Assembly: GCF_001882345.1 (NCBI RefSeq)
Contig: NZ_MINL01000001.1
Location: 3,915,852 to 3,979,851, forward strand
DNA from: Halomonas sp. QHL1
GTDB lineage: Bacteria; Pseudomonadota; Gammaproteobacteria; Pseudomonadales; Halomonadaceae
DNA length: 64,000 nucleotides
Direction: 5' to 3'
Shown here: positions 55,356 through 64,000 of the stretch, in pieces
How positions within the stretch are numbered: position 1 is the stretch's first letter
Layout: each line of letters begins with the position of its first letter
Notes under the pieces: model-generated
Told to the model about the DNA's origin: nothing
Databases searched by the model: none
Seen by the model: only the letters and a program-made list of their open reading frames with translations
Translations under genes and position numbers: made by a program

Positions 55356-56081
55356 ATGACGACAACCCCTGCTACTTTGATTGTGGTCGACGATGATCCG
55401 GAAATTTGTGAACTGCTCGCGGACTACCTGGGGCGTCACGGTTACCGGGTATTTACGGCGGACGGTGCCCAAGCGCTGCATTCGCTGCGCGCGGAGCACG
55501 CTCCTGACTTACTGATAGTCGATCTAATGCTCCCTGGCGACGACGGCTTTACCATCTGCCGCGACGTTCGAAAGCACAGCGATGTGCCGATAATCATGCT
55601 GACCGCCAGTGCCGACGAGACCGACCGTATTCTAGGCCTTGAACTGGGTGCCGATGACTATTTAGGCAAGCCGTTTAACCCCCGCGAATTGCTGGCGCGC
55701 ATCAAAGCGGTACTGCGACGCACCCGTAGCGCTCCGCCAGAGTTGCCTGCGGGGCAGGCGCGCTGGGTCAGTTTCGGCAATTGGCAACTCGACCGCATGA
55801 CCCGCGAGCTGATTGACCTGCAGGGCGAGCGCGCCGCGCTTTCCGGCGCCGACTTTCAGTTGCTGCAGGTGTTTTTAGCCCACCCGGCGACTGTGCTGAC
55901 ACGTGATGATCTATACACCCTTACCCGGGGTCGGGATGCGCCGCCGCTTGACCGCTCCATTGATGTCCACGTTTGCCGCCTGCGCCAACGGCTAGGTGAA
56001 GATGCCCAGCACTCGCAGTTGATTCGAACGGTGCGCGGGGCAGGCTATGTGTTAACCGCCCAGGTAGATGCATTAACGTGA
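55356..56081 (+). CDS. gltR: OmpR-family response regulator, GltR-like
   Basis: A 241-residue regulator with a receiver domain (phospho-acceptor D56 in LLIVDLMLPGDDG, K in YLGKPFNP) and an OmpR-type winged-helix domain (about 140-235, RSIDVHVCRLRQRLG, VRGAGYVL). It is followed by a sensor kinase and a sugar ABC transporter in the order of the Pseudomonas gltR-gtrS-glucose transport cluster, so it probably controls that operon. Its stop overlaps the kinase start by 4 bases (GTGA). Confidence 0.85.
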   Translation: MTTTPATLIVVDDDPEICELLADYLGRHGYRVFTADGAQALHSLRAEHAPDLLIVDLMLPGDDGFTICRDVRKHSDVPIIMLTASADETDRILGLELGADDYLGKPFNPRELLARIKAVLRRTRSAPPELPAGQARWVSFGNWQLDRMTRELIDLQGERAALSGADFQLLQVFLAHPATVLTRDDLYTLTRGRDAPPLDRSIDVHVCRLRQRLGEDAQHSQLIRTVRGAGYVLTAQVDALT

Positions 56082-57577
56082 GCCGGGCGGAGTGGGCGCA
56101 TATCCGGCGACGCTTATCCCGCTGGCTGCCAGCGTCTCTGCGCGGGCGCTTTGTGATCATCATGATCGCCGGTGTGCTGGTCGCCCAAGGGGCCAGCTAC
56201 GCCATCTGGACTTCCCAGGTGCGCTCCAGCCATTTGGCACAGTTGGATGAGCTGTCCACCAATATGGCGTTTAGCATTGCCTCCACCATGAAGTTTTTCC
56301 GCTCACTGCCTGTGGACTACCGCCACATCGTGCTCGATCAGTTACGTAATATGGGCGGCACGCGCTTTTTTGTTAGCGTCAACGAACGCAGGCTGACCAT
56401 CGACGATATCGGCTCCGGCCCGGAAAAACAGGTAGTGGTGAACAACGTGCGTTCGGTGCTCACCCAGCAGCTCAATATCGATGACGTGATAGTTGAGTTC
56501 TCCCGCCCGGAAAACCTGCGCGTGCTCAATAACGAAGTACTGCTTTACGATCTGCCGCCCCGCTGGGGGCAGCACAGTCTACTGATGGAGCCGCTCTCGC
56601 CGCCGATCTTAGTCGTTCAGTTGGAGCTTGCCCCGGACACCTGGCTGTATGTGGCCACGCTGCTAGGCGTACCGGATATTTTCAGCGGCTATCGCTGGCT
56701 CTCTGAGGAGCGCTTGCTGGTCGGGCTACTGGTGCTGCTGAGCGTGCTGGCGCTCTCACTATTGGGCATTACCAGCGTGACCCGACCACTGGCGCGGCTT
56801 TCACGGGCAGCGAATCAACTGGGCGATGACCTGGATATGCCGCCTCTCAAGGAGAGCGGCCCCAAGGAGGTCGCCGCCACCGCCGCGGCGTTCAATCGTA
56901 TGCAGCGGCGCATCCGCGAGCAGATTGAGGAACGCGAACGACTGTTTTCGGCAATTTCCCATGATTTAAAAACGCCGTTGACCCGGATGCGCCTGCGCGC
57001 CGAGATGCTCGATGACGACTATCAGCGGGAGCGTTTTTGCGCCTCACTGGATGAGCTGGATAGCTTGGTTAAAGGCGCCTTGGCCTCGGTGAAAGGCTTG
57101 GATCTGCACGAAGAGCCCGCATCGGTTGATCTAACGCACCTACTTGAAGAGTTGGCCGAAGAGCTTAGCCTACAGGGCGGTAAGGTCACTATTGAGACTA
57201 AAAGCGGTCACCCTATTACACCGCTGATTGCCAAGCCGCTGGCGCTTAAGCGCTGCTTGGCGAATCTGCTCGAGAATGCAGTGTTCTATGGTAAGCAGGC
57301 CAATGTCGAACTTGTTGATCACGGTAACGCGGTCACCCTGCGCATTCGCGATGACGGCCCTGGGATTCCTGACGAGCAGTTGGGACGGGTGTTTTCGCCG
57401 TTTGTTCGCCTGGAGCCCTCACGCAGCAGACACACCGGTGGCAGCGGCCTCGGGTTGGGCATTGCTCGGCATATTGCCCGTGCCCACGGAGGAGATATCC
57501 AGCTTGCCAATCACGCGGAAAAGGGGCTGGTAGTGATCCTCACGCTACCCCGCCAGGAAACTATTACAGGTTTGTAA
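56078..57577 (+). CDS. gtrS: Sensor histidine kinase, GtrS-like
   Basis: Inner-membrane sensor of 499 residues. Membrane helices lie at about 23-45 and 211-232 around a periplasmic domain of about 165 residues, then HAMP (about 233-285), a dimerisation domain with phospho-accepting H295 in FSAISHDLKTPLTRMR, and an ATPase domain (NLLENAVFYG, DDGPGIP, GSGLGLGIA). GTG 56078 is the start. In Pseudomonas GtrS senses 2-ketogluconate/6-phosphogluconate-type signals; whether this copy does so is inference. Confidence 0.85.
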   Translation: MSRAEWAHIRRRLSRWLPASLRGRFVIIMIAGVLVAQGASYAIWTSQVRSSHLAQLDELSTNMAFSIASTMKFFRSLPVDYRHIVLDQLRNMGGTRFFVSVNERRLTIDDIGSGPEKQVVVNNVRSVLTQQLNIDDVIVEFSRPENLRVLNNEVLLYDLPPRWGQHSLLMEPLSPPILVVQLELAPDTWLYVATLLGVPDIFSGYRWLSEERLLVGLLVLLSVLALSLLGITSVTRPLARLSRAANQLGDDLDMPPLKESGPKEVAATAAAFNRMQRRIREQIEERERLFSAISHDLKTPLTRMRLRAEMLDDDYQRERFCASLDELDSLVKGALASVKGLDLHEEPASVDLTHLLEELAEELSLQGGKVTIETKSGHPITPLIAKPLALKRCLANLLENAVFYGKQANVELVDHGNAVTLRIRDDGPGIPDEQLGRVFSPFVRLEPSRSRHTGGSGLGLGIARHIARAHGGDIQLANHAEKGLVVILTLPRQETITGL

Positions 57578-57688
57578 TAAAACCCCAATACTATGCAGTA
57601 CTCGGTAACTCCCGTTGACGCACGCCTTGGCGTAACCTCTTGGATGTCGCACGTCCGAGAGGACAATAACAATATAAGGAGTTACTCC

Positions 57689-58948
57689 ATGTCGACGTTT
57701 AAGAAGACGACCCTCGCGCTTGCTCTGGCAGGCGCCACGCTCGCCACCACCGCTCAAGCTAATGAAGTCGAAGTGCTGCACTGGTGGACTTCCGGTGGTG
57801 AAGCTCGCGCTGCCAACGTGCTTAAAGAGTTAATGGAAGCTGAAGGCTACGGCTGGCAGGACTTTGCCGTGGCTGGTGGCGGCGGTGAAACCGCCATGAC
57901 GGTGCTTAAATCTCGTGCCATGTCGGGCAACCCACCCTCTGCAGCCCAAATCAAAGGCCCCGAAATCCAGGAGTGGGGTGAGCTTGGCCTGCTCGGTGAC
58001 CTGAACGGCGTTGCCGAGGTGGAAGGTTGGGATGAACTGCTGCCGGAAGTCGTGGCCGATATCATGCGTCACGACGGCCAATACGTGGCGGTACCCGTCA
58101 ACGTGCACCGGGTAAACTGGTTGTGGGCCAACCCGGAAGTGCTTGAAGCAGCAGGGGTAGAGATGCCTACCTCGCTGGATGAGCTATTCGAGGCAGGCGA
58201 GGCTATCCGCGAAGCGGGTTTCGTGCCGCTGGCTCATGGCGGTCAGGCTTGGCAGGATGCAACGGTATTCGAAAGCGTGGTACTGGGTGGTCAGGGGAGC
58301 GAGTTTTATCAGCAGGCATTGGTGGAGCTAGACCCTGAAGCTCTGGGTGGCGAACAGATGGTTGCTGCCCTTGAGGACTTCAAACGTATGCGTGAGCTAA
58401 TGGATGAAGGCATGTCAGGGCGCGACTGGAATGTCGCTACCGCCATGGTGATTGAAGGAGTGGCAGGGTTTCAGCTGATGGGCGATTGGGCGAAAGGGGA
58501 GTTCACCGCGGCCGGACTGACCGCCGGGGAAGATTACCTCTGTGCAGCAGCGCCGGGCACCGAAGATGCGTTCACCTTCAATATCGATAGCCTGGCCATG
58601 TTCCGGGTCACCGACGACGAGGAGCGCGAGGCGCAAGAAGCGTTGGCGCGTTTGGTGCTTGAACCTACTTTCCAGGAAGCGTTTAACCTTGCCAAAGGCT
58701 CGATTCCTGCACGGCCTGATCTGGACATGAGCGAATTCGATAGCTGTGCCCAGCAGTCGTTGGCTGATTTCCAGCGCACCGCCGAAGAGGGTGGCCTAGT
58801 GCCCAGTATGGCTCACGGCATGGCCGTACGTGCTGACGTACAGGGCGCCATTTTCGATGTGGTTACAAACTACTTCAACGACGCCGATATGCCTGCTGAA
58901 GAAGCGGCAGAACGTATGGTGAGCGCCGCCGAAGCGGCCTCTTTCTAG
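57689..58948 (+). CDS. gtsA: Sugar ABC transporter substrate-binding protein (glucose type)
   Basis: Periplasmic solute-binding protein of 419 residues, family 1. The signal peptide (MSTFKKTTLALALAGATLA) is cleaved after TAQA. The mature protein begins EVEVLHWWTSGGEARAANVL, very like pseudomonad glucose-binding proteins, and contains VAVPVNVHRVNWLWAN. AAGGAG lies before ATG 57689. It is the first gene of a binding protein-permease-permease-ATPase set; a strong hairpin (58973-58997) follows, which usually keeps the binding protein in excess. Glucose/mannose is the likely substrate. Confidence 0.92.
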   Translation: MSTFKKTTLALALAGATLATTAQANEVEVLHWWTSGGEARAANVLKELMEAEGYGWQDFAVAGGGGETAMTVLKSRAMSGNPPSAAQIKGPEIQEWGELGLLGDLNGVAEVEGWDELLPEVVADIMRHDGQYVAVPVNVHRVNWLWANPEVLEAAGVEMPTSLDELFEAGEAIREAGFVPLAHGGQAWQDATVFESVVLGGQGSEFYQQALVELDPEALGGEQMVAALEDFKRMRELMDEGMSGRDWNVATAMVIEGVAGFQLMGDWAKGEFTAAGLTAGEDYLCAAAPGTEDAFTFNIDSLAMFRVTDDEEREAQEALARLVLEPTFQEAFNLAKGSIPARPDLDMSEFDSCAQQSLADFQRTAEEGGLVPSMAHGMAVRADVQGAIFDVVTNYFNDADMPAEEAAERMVSAAEAASF

Positions 58949-58972
58949 ACTTTTCTAGAGCTAGCGTTCTTC

Positions 58973-58997
58973 AGGCGCCGCCGCAACGGCGGCGCCT
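58973..58997 (+). terminator. Intercistronic hairpin between gtsA and gtsB
   Basis: A perfect 11-bp stem AGGCGCCGCCG / CGGCGGCGCCT with loop CAA and no T tract. Likely an mRNA 3'-end stabiliser or partial terminator giving more binding protein than permease. Confidence 0.75.
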
Positions 58998-59044
58998 ATA
59001 TTGTTTAGCAAGGACACTATGTTGCTTGGCAAGGATACTTCTCC

Positions 59045-59989
59045 ATGAGAGATTCCCTCCCCATGAAAAATACCTCTGCGACGCCTTTAGGGGCTGGCGC
59101 TAAGCGGTCGACGTCATCCGGTGGTTTGCAGGCGTGGCTGCCTCGTCTGGTGCTGGCACCGTCGGTGGCGATTTCGCTGTTCTTTGTTTACGGCTTCATG
59201 CTGTGGACGTTCGTGCTCTCGCTAACCAGCTCACGCATGCTGCCCAGCTATGACTTTGTCGGCTTTGGTCAATATGCCCGCCTGATGGCCAATGAGCGCT
59301 GGTGGGTCGCCTCGACCAACCTGATGATTTTTGGCGTGCTGTTCGTGGTGGTTTGCCTGGTAATTGGCTCGCTGCTGGCGATACTGCTCGACCAGAAAAT
59401 TCGCCAAGAGGGTGCACTACGCACGATTTACCTCTACCCCATGGCGCTGTCGTTTATCGTTACCGGGGTAGTGTGGAAATGGCTACTTAACCCGCAATTG
59501 GGTATTCAGGCCATGGTCCAGAGTTGGGGCTTTGAGTCGTTTCGTTTTGACTGGATTGTCGATCCGGATATGGCGATTTATACCCTGGTGATTGCCGCCG
59601 TGTGGCAGGCGTCAGGCTTTGTGATGGCGCTATTCTTAGCCGGGTTGCGGGGGATCGATGACAGCATTATCAAAGCAGCGCAACTAGATGGCGCTAGCCT
59701 GCCGCGGATTTATTGGCGTGTGGTGATGCCGTGCCTGCGCCCGGTGGTGTTTAGTGCGGTGATGATTCTGGCCCATATTGCGATTAAGAGCTTTGATCTG
59801 GTCGTCGCGCTCACCGGCGGCGGGCCTGGCTACGCCACCGATCTACCCGCCACCTTTATGTACGCTCATGCCTTTACCCGGGCGCAGATAGGTTTGGGCT
59901 CGGCCAGCGCCATGCTGATGTTGGGCGGCGTGTTGGCGATTTTGATTCCTTATCTCTACTCCGAACTAAGGAGCCGCAAGCATGGCTAA
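59045..59989 (+). CDS. gtsB: Sugar ABC transporter permease 1
   Basis: Inner-membrane permease of the MalF/UgpA type, 314 residues, six helices. The EAA loop that contacts the ATPase is AAQLDGASLPRIYWRVVMPCLRP. AAGGATAC upstream serves as ribosome site for ATG 59045. It overlaps the second permease gene by 8 bases. Confidence 0.92.
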   Translation: MRDSLPMKNTSATPLGAGAKRSTSSGGLQAWLPRLVLAPSVAISLFFVYGFMLWTFVLSLTSSRMLPSYDFVGFGQYARLMANERWWVASTNLMIFGVLFVVVCLVIGSLLAILLDQKIRQEGALRTIYLYPMALSFIVTGVVWKWLLNPQLGIQAMVQSWGFESFRFDWIVDPDMAIYTLVIAAVWQASGFVMALFLAGLRGIDDSIIKAAQLDGASLPRIYWRVVMPCLRPVVFSAVMILAHIAIKSFDLVVALTGGGPGYATDLPATFMYAHAFTRAQIGLGSASAMLMLGGVLAILIPYLYSELRSRKHG

Positions 59990-60860
59990 TGTGATTCGTC
60001 GTCAGACGCCCGCTGCGCGGCTGGGCCGTGGCCTGCTCTATGGCGTGCTGATTCTCGCCGCACTGTTCTATATTCTACCGCTGGTGGTCATGCTGATGAC
60101 CTCGGTGAAGCCGCTGAGCGAAATCAGCGCCGGGTCGCTGCTCTCATTTCCGCAAAATCCCACCTTCGCGCCGTGGACAAAAGCCTGGGGTGAAGCCTGT
60201 ACCGGCATGCGCTGCGAGGGGGTGGGTGGCTACTTCTGGAACTCCTTTGCGATTGTGATTCCAGCGGTGCTGATCTCAACCACTATCGGTGCCCTAAACG
60301 GCTACGCGCTGACTAAATGGCGCTTCAAAGGCTCTGAATTAGTCTTCGCGCTAATGCTGTTTGGCTGCTTTATTCCCTTCCAGGTGGTGCTATTGCCCAT
60401 GGCGCAAACCCTCGGCTGGCTGGGTATCTCCAGCTCCCGCGCCGGTTTGATCCTGGTTCACGTGGTCTTTGGCATCGCCTTCACCACGCTGTTTTTCCGC
60501 AACTTCTACGTGGGCATACCCAACGAGCTGGTATCGGCGGCGAAGTTGGATGGCGCGGGCTTTTTCCGCATCTTCTGGCGCATTCTACTGCCGGTGTCCG
60601 CACCGATTATTGTCGTGTCAGTAATTTGGCAATTCACCCAAATCTGGAACGACTTCCTGTTTGGCGTGGCATTTTCAGCCCATAACACCCAGCCCGTTAC
60701 CGTGGCGCTTAACAACCTGGTGAATACTTCCACCGGCGTTCGCGAGTACAACGTGGATATGGCGGCGGCGATGATTGCCGCGCTGCCCACCCTGGTGGTG
60801 TACGTACTGGCGGGAAAATACTTCGTGCGCGGGCTGACAGCAGGCTCGGTTAAAGGGTAG
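59982..60860 (+). CDS. gtsC: Sugar ABC transporter permease 2
   Basis: Inner-membrane permease of the MalG/UgpE type, 292 residues, six helices. The EAA loop is [22 protein letters not shown]. The loop between the first helices carries a Cys pair (ACTGMRCEG). Forms the channel with the first permease. Confidence 0.92.
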   Translation: MANVIRRQTPAARLGRGLLYGVLILAALFYILPLVVMLMTSVKPLSEISAGSLLSFPQNPTFAPWTKAWGEACTGMRCEGVGGYFWNSFAIVIPAVLISTTIGALNGYALTKWRFKGSELVFALMLFGCFIPFQVVLLPMAQTLGWLGISSSRAGLILVHVVFGIAFTTLFFRNFYVGIPNELVSAAKLDGAGFFRIFWRILLPVSAPIIVVSVIWQFTQIWNDFLFGVAFSAHNTQPVTVALNNLVNTSTGVREYNVDMAAAMIAALPTLVVYVLAGKYFVRGLTAGSVKG

Positions 60861-60897
60861 TTATTTTAAAAGCCTAACAAAAATAGGATTCCTTATT

Positions 60898-62019
60898 ATG
60901 GCAGCGTTAGAAATCCACAACGTGCGCAAAGAGTTCGGCAGCGAGCGGGTGCTCAAAGACGTCAGTATTTCGATCGATTCCGGCGAGTTCCTGATTCTGG
61001 TCGGCCCTTCGGGCTGCGGTAAGTCCACGCTGATGAATGCCATTGCCGGGCTTGAACCGGTGACCTCTGGCAATATTTATATCGATGGTGAAGATGTGAC
61101 CTGGCGCACCCCCGCGGATCGGGATATCGCCATGGTATTTCAGTCCTACGCGCTTTACCCCAGCATGACCGTACGCCAGAACATCAGCTTCGGGCTGGAG
61201 ATGCGCAAGGTGCCCAAAGCTGAGCGGGAAGCAGCCGTGGAGCGAGTAGCCGATCTACTGCAAATTACCCACCTGCTGGAGCGAAAGCCTGCACAGCTCT
61301 CCGGCGGGCAGCGCCAGCGTGTGGCAATGGGGCGAGCATTGGCCCGCGAGCCCAAGGTGTATCTGTTTGACGAGCCACTCTCTAATCTGGATGCCAAGCT
61401 GCGCGTGGATATGCGCACAGAGATCAAAAAGCTCCACCAGCGCTTGGGCACCACCATTGTTTACGTCACCCACGACCAGGTAGAAGCCATGACCCTGGCC
61501 GACTGTATTGCGGTGATGCGCGATGGCCATATTCTGCAGCTCGGCTCGCCGGATGAGGTCTACAACAACCCGGTGGATATGTTTGTGGCTGGCTTTATGG
61601 GCTCGCCGTCGATGAACTTCATTCGCGCTACCCTGGAAGATAACAACGGCGGTTATCAACTGCGCATTGCCACGCCGGGTGAGGATGAGCTGGTGCTGCC
61701 CTGGCCGGAGGAGCGCATCGCCGCAGATATGGCCGAACGGCTTAACCAGCCGGTCATTCTGGGCCTACGCCCAGAGCACTTCAGCGAAGAGGATGAGCGG
61801 TTAACGTCCCAAGCCGAAGGAACGCTACTAAGCGCCAGTGTGGCGGTGGTAGAGCCTACCGGGGCGGATATCTTGCTGCGTTTACCCCTTGGCGAACAGG
61901 AAGTGACCGCTCGTGTTGGCCCTAAATGCGCGGTGGTTGCAGGCGAGCGCTTATCGCTGCGTGTTGATATGGGGCGGGCGATTTTGTTTGATGCCGAGAC
62001 CGAGCAGCGTATTGCGTAA
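60898..62019 (+). CDS. gtsD: Sugar ABC transporter ATPase (MalK/UgpC type)
   Basis: ATP-binding subunit, 373 residues. Walker [11 protein letters not shown] near residue 36, Q-loop [13 protein letters not shown], signature [15 protein letters not shown], Walker [17 protein letters not shown] and the switch His in [10 protein letters not shown]. The C-terminal OB/TOBE domain (about 240-370) is typical of carbohydrate importers and often regulatory. Equivalent to gltK of the Pseudomonas cluster. A terminator follows. No oprB porin gene is seen downstream, unlike in Pseudomonas. Confidence 0.93.
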   Translation: MAALEIHNVRKEFGSERVLKDVSISIDSGEFLILVGPSGCGKSTLMNAIAGLEPVTSGNIYIDGEDVTWRTPADRDIAMVFQSYALYPSMTVRQNISFGLEMRKVPKAEREAAVERVADLLQITHLLERKPAQLSGGQRQRVAMGRALAREPKVYLFDEPLSNLDAKLRVDMRTEIKKLHQRLGTTIVYVTHDQVEAMTLADCIAVMRDGHILQLGSPDEVYNNPVDMFVAGFMGSPSMNFIRATLEDNNGGYQLRIATPGEDELVLPWPEERIAADMAERLNQPVILGLRPEHFSEEDERLTSQAEGTLLSASVAVVEPTGADILLRLPLGEQEVTARVGPKCAVVAGERLSLRVDMGRAILFDAETEQRIA

Positions 62020-62050
62020 ACGACTTGGTTCGAACCTGTTGTGAAAGAGT

Positions 62051-62086
62051 AAGGCCCCCAGCTGGTTTCAGCAGAGGGCCTTTTTT
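62051..62086 (+). terminator. Rho-independent terminator of the gts operon
   Basis: Stem AAGGCCC / GGGCCTT with an inner CAGCTG/CAGC pairing is followed by six T, 32 bases past the ATPase stop. Confidence 0.88.
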
Positions 62087-62116
62087 ACAGTTGCTTAAAG
62101 GTGTTAGCTGCAGGTA

Positions 62117-63758
62117 TCACTTTCGGATAAGACGCAACTCGCCATTGAGCGCCTTGATGATCGAGTAGCACATTAGCAACATCACAATCGAGAACGGAAT
62201 AGCGGTGGCGGTGACCCCGGCCTGAAGTGCGGTCAGACCACCACCGATAAGCAGCACAATCGCGATCAGGCCCTCGATGACCGCCCAGAACATACGCTGT
62301 GGCCGCGGAGCGTCGATTTTACCACCGGCGGTGATGGTATCGATGACCAGGGAGCCGGAATCCGAGGAAGTGACAAAGAAGATCAGCGCCAAGACGATGC
62401 CCAGGGTCGACATCAGGCCCGTTAACGGTAGTTCGTTCAGCATGCCGAACAGCGATAGCTCGGGTCTGTAGTTGTCGATTACATACTCTTTAACCAGGCT
62501 GCCCGCCGGGTCAGCATAAAGCTGTTCAAGTGCAGTCGAGCCAAAGACGCCCATCCAGATAAAGATAAACAGACTGGGAACGAGCAAAACGCAGAGTATA
62601 AACTCACGCACCGTGCGGCCCCGGGAAACACGAGCGATAAACATCCCCACGAAAGGTGCCCAGCTAATCCACCAAGCCCAGTAGAAAATCGTCCAGGACT
62701 GGCGGTAGGCATCGTCGTCACGACCAAAGGGCGCGGATAGAGGAATGAAGTCCGTGACATAGGTGGTAAGCCCCGACCAGAAGCCGGTTAGCGCCAAAAG
62801 CGTGGGGCCAGCGAAGAGTACGAAAAAGAAGAACAGAACGGCCAGGATCATATTGATCTCGGAGAGCTTCTTCAAACCGCCCTCAAGACCGCGCCAAACC
62901 GACACCAGCGCCACCGCCGTTACCAGAATGATGACGATGACCTGGGTTAAGGTGCTGACTTCCAAGCCGAAGACAAAGTTCATCCCCGCATTGGCCTGCT
63001 GGGCGCCGAGCCCAAGGGAGGTGGCCAGCCCAAAGAGGGTGGAAAACACCGCCAGGATATCGATCACATGGCCCCACCAACCCCAGACACGCTCACCGAG
63101 AATGGGAAAGTAAGGCCGAGCGAATCGAAAAGGGCAGCCCCTTGTTATAGGTAAACAGGCCCAGTGCCAGCGCCATGACGATATACACCGCCCAGCCATG
63201 GATACCCCAGTGTAGATAGGTACCCGCCAGGCCCATGGCGCTGGCGTCATCAATGGCCGCTTGGTTCAGCGCCCCATCGGCACCAAAAGGCGAGGGGATA
63301 CCCAGGGGTAGGGAGACATTTGCGTGGTAAACCGGTTCGAGTACGCCGAAGAACAGCAGGCCGATGCCGATGCCCGCGGTGAACAGCATAGCGAACCAGG
63401 AGAGGTAGCTGTGATCCGGCCGGGCATCGGCCCCGCCCAACCTGACTGAGCCATAGGGCAGAACCACCAGCGCTAAGCAGAACAGAATAAAGAAATCGAC
63501 CAGAATCATGAAATACCAGTCCAACGTTCCCGTCGAGAAGGCAACAATGGACTGAAAAGCGCTCCCCGCTCGCTCTGGAAACAGCAGGGTGAGGACGATG
63601 AAAATGGCCGAGGCAAGCGCGGATACGACAAAGACGCGGTTATGGATGTCGAAACCGATGGGGCCAAGCTGCCCCTTTATATTGTCCTGACCGACGACAT
63701 AGTCGGTCTGCATGTCGCTCGTTTCTGAAGGCGACTCAGGATCATTGGGATTGTTCAT
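62117..63758 (-). pseudogene. BCCT-family compatible-solute transporter, one frameshift
   Basis: Betaine/carnitine/choline-type transporter split into two frames. The N-terminal frame (63758 down to 63093) has helices 1-5 and ends FSIRSALLSHS. The C-terminal frame resumes at FPILGERVWGWWGHVIDILAVF and runs to 62117. The two join perfectly if one base is removed or added in TTACTTTCCC (minus strand, about 63108-63117), giving about 547 residues. The conserved aromatic motif WAWWISWAPFVGMFIARVSRGRTVREF and the GIGIGLLFFGVLEP segment are intact. The otherwise undamaged sequence suggests a recent mutation or sequencing error. Substrate may be glycine betaine, choline or ectoine. Confidence 0.85.
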
Positions 63759-63863
63759 ACGCTACTTCTCCTCATTGGAGGATGCTATATCAAACACCCA
63801 TCATGAGGATAAATAGCGTTGAATCCCATCTTGTGGCCGAAAACAGGCCTGTTGTCGGTTACT

Positions 63864-64000
63864 TCATTGACGGCTCTGCGGCACCGTTTCTTTGTCGAGC
63901 CGCTTGATTTGCCGCCAAAGGTCTTGGCGTAGATCGGCGATTTTAGGCTGCTCATCGGCGGTGAAGGGCACCGGACGGCAGAGCCGCTGGGCACGTAACC
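63864..64000 (-). CDS. C-terminus of an unidentified protein, truncated by window edge
   Basis: The frame open from the right edge reads LRAQRLCRPVPFTADEQPKI, ADLRQDLWRQIKRLDKETV and ends at a TGA at 63864-63866. The helical, charged character suggests a real protein tail, but 45 residues are too few to identify it. Another frame across the same bases (63785-63994) has poorer composition. It is on the same strand as, and upstream of, the BCCT gene. Confidence 0.45.
   Translation of the reverse strand, partial: LRAQRLCRPVPFTADEQPKIADLRQDLWRQIKRLDKETVPQSRQ

Noticed and set aside
63785..63994. 69-residue minus-strand frame near the right edge
   Set aside because: Composition is unlike protein and it overlaps the better frame that stops at 63864.

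Overview
The window looks like chromosomal DNA of a halophilic gammaproteobacterium, most likely Halomonas or a close relative. This is inferred from protein character, a BCCT compatible-solute transporter, a PHB depolymerase-type esterase and a pseudomonad-like glucose-transport cluster; no database search was possible. GC content is moderate to high, except for an AT-richer accessory stretch at about 20.8-27.7 kb.

Layout. 1-4.5 kb: polyol/pentose catabolism (5'-truncated mannitol/polyol dehydrogenase, xylulokinase, transaldolase, fructosamine kinase-like protein). 4.5-8.1 kb: cyanase and a formate/nitrite-type channel on the minus strand, divergent from a PAS-AAA+ sigma-54 activator. The gap between them holds a sigma-54 promoter and a series of palindromes resembling an enhancer. 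8.3-14.3 kb: tripartite RND efflux operon. 14.5-19.8 kb: membrane protein, hydrolase, TetR regulator, M14-family deacylase, catalase. 19.8-27.7 kb: dusA followed by nested, decayed dusA-targeted islands. These hold a broken integrase, a second integrase tail, prophage early-gene remnants (PrtN, TraR/DksA, Dam), a Rap1a-like protein, two PD-(D/E)XK-like proteins and an unusual 171-bp inverted-repeat element. A 270-bp diverged direct repeat carries the dusA 5' end plus the integrase start and marks two attachment junctions.

27.8-32 kb: TSUP permease, lipoprotein, XRE regulator, gltX, tRNA-Ala(GGC) and tRNA-Glu(UUC). 32.6-46.3 kb: a nearly complete lower TCA module, gltA (minus) and sdhCDAB-sucAB-lpd-sucCD (plus), running citrate synthase to succinyl-CoA synthetase and succinate dehydrogenase. 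SucB carries two lipoyl domains. 46.3-55.2 kb: UPF0104-like flippase/synthase and glycosyltransferase pair, ribbon-helix-helix regulator with PHB-depolymerase-like esterase, a chemoreceptor with a flagellar sigma-28 promoter, RNase II, a HAD phosphatase. 55.3-62 kb: GltR-GtrS two-component system followed by a glucose-type ABC transporter (gtsABCD). 62.1-63.8 kb: a BCCT transporter gene interrupted by one frameshift. The right edge holds the C-terminus of an unidentified minus-strand protein.

The strongest leads for something undescribed are the sigma-54-controlled FNT-cyanase pair (a possible channel-based cyanate uptake and detoxification system) and the dusA island cargo (two orphan PD-(D/E)XK proteins and the 171-bp inverted repeat).
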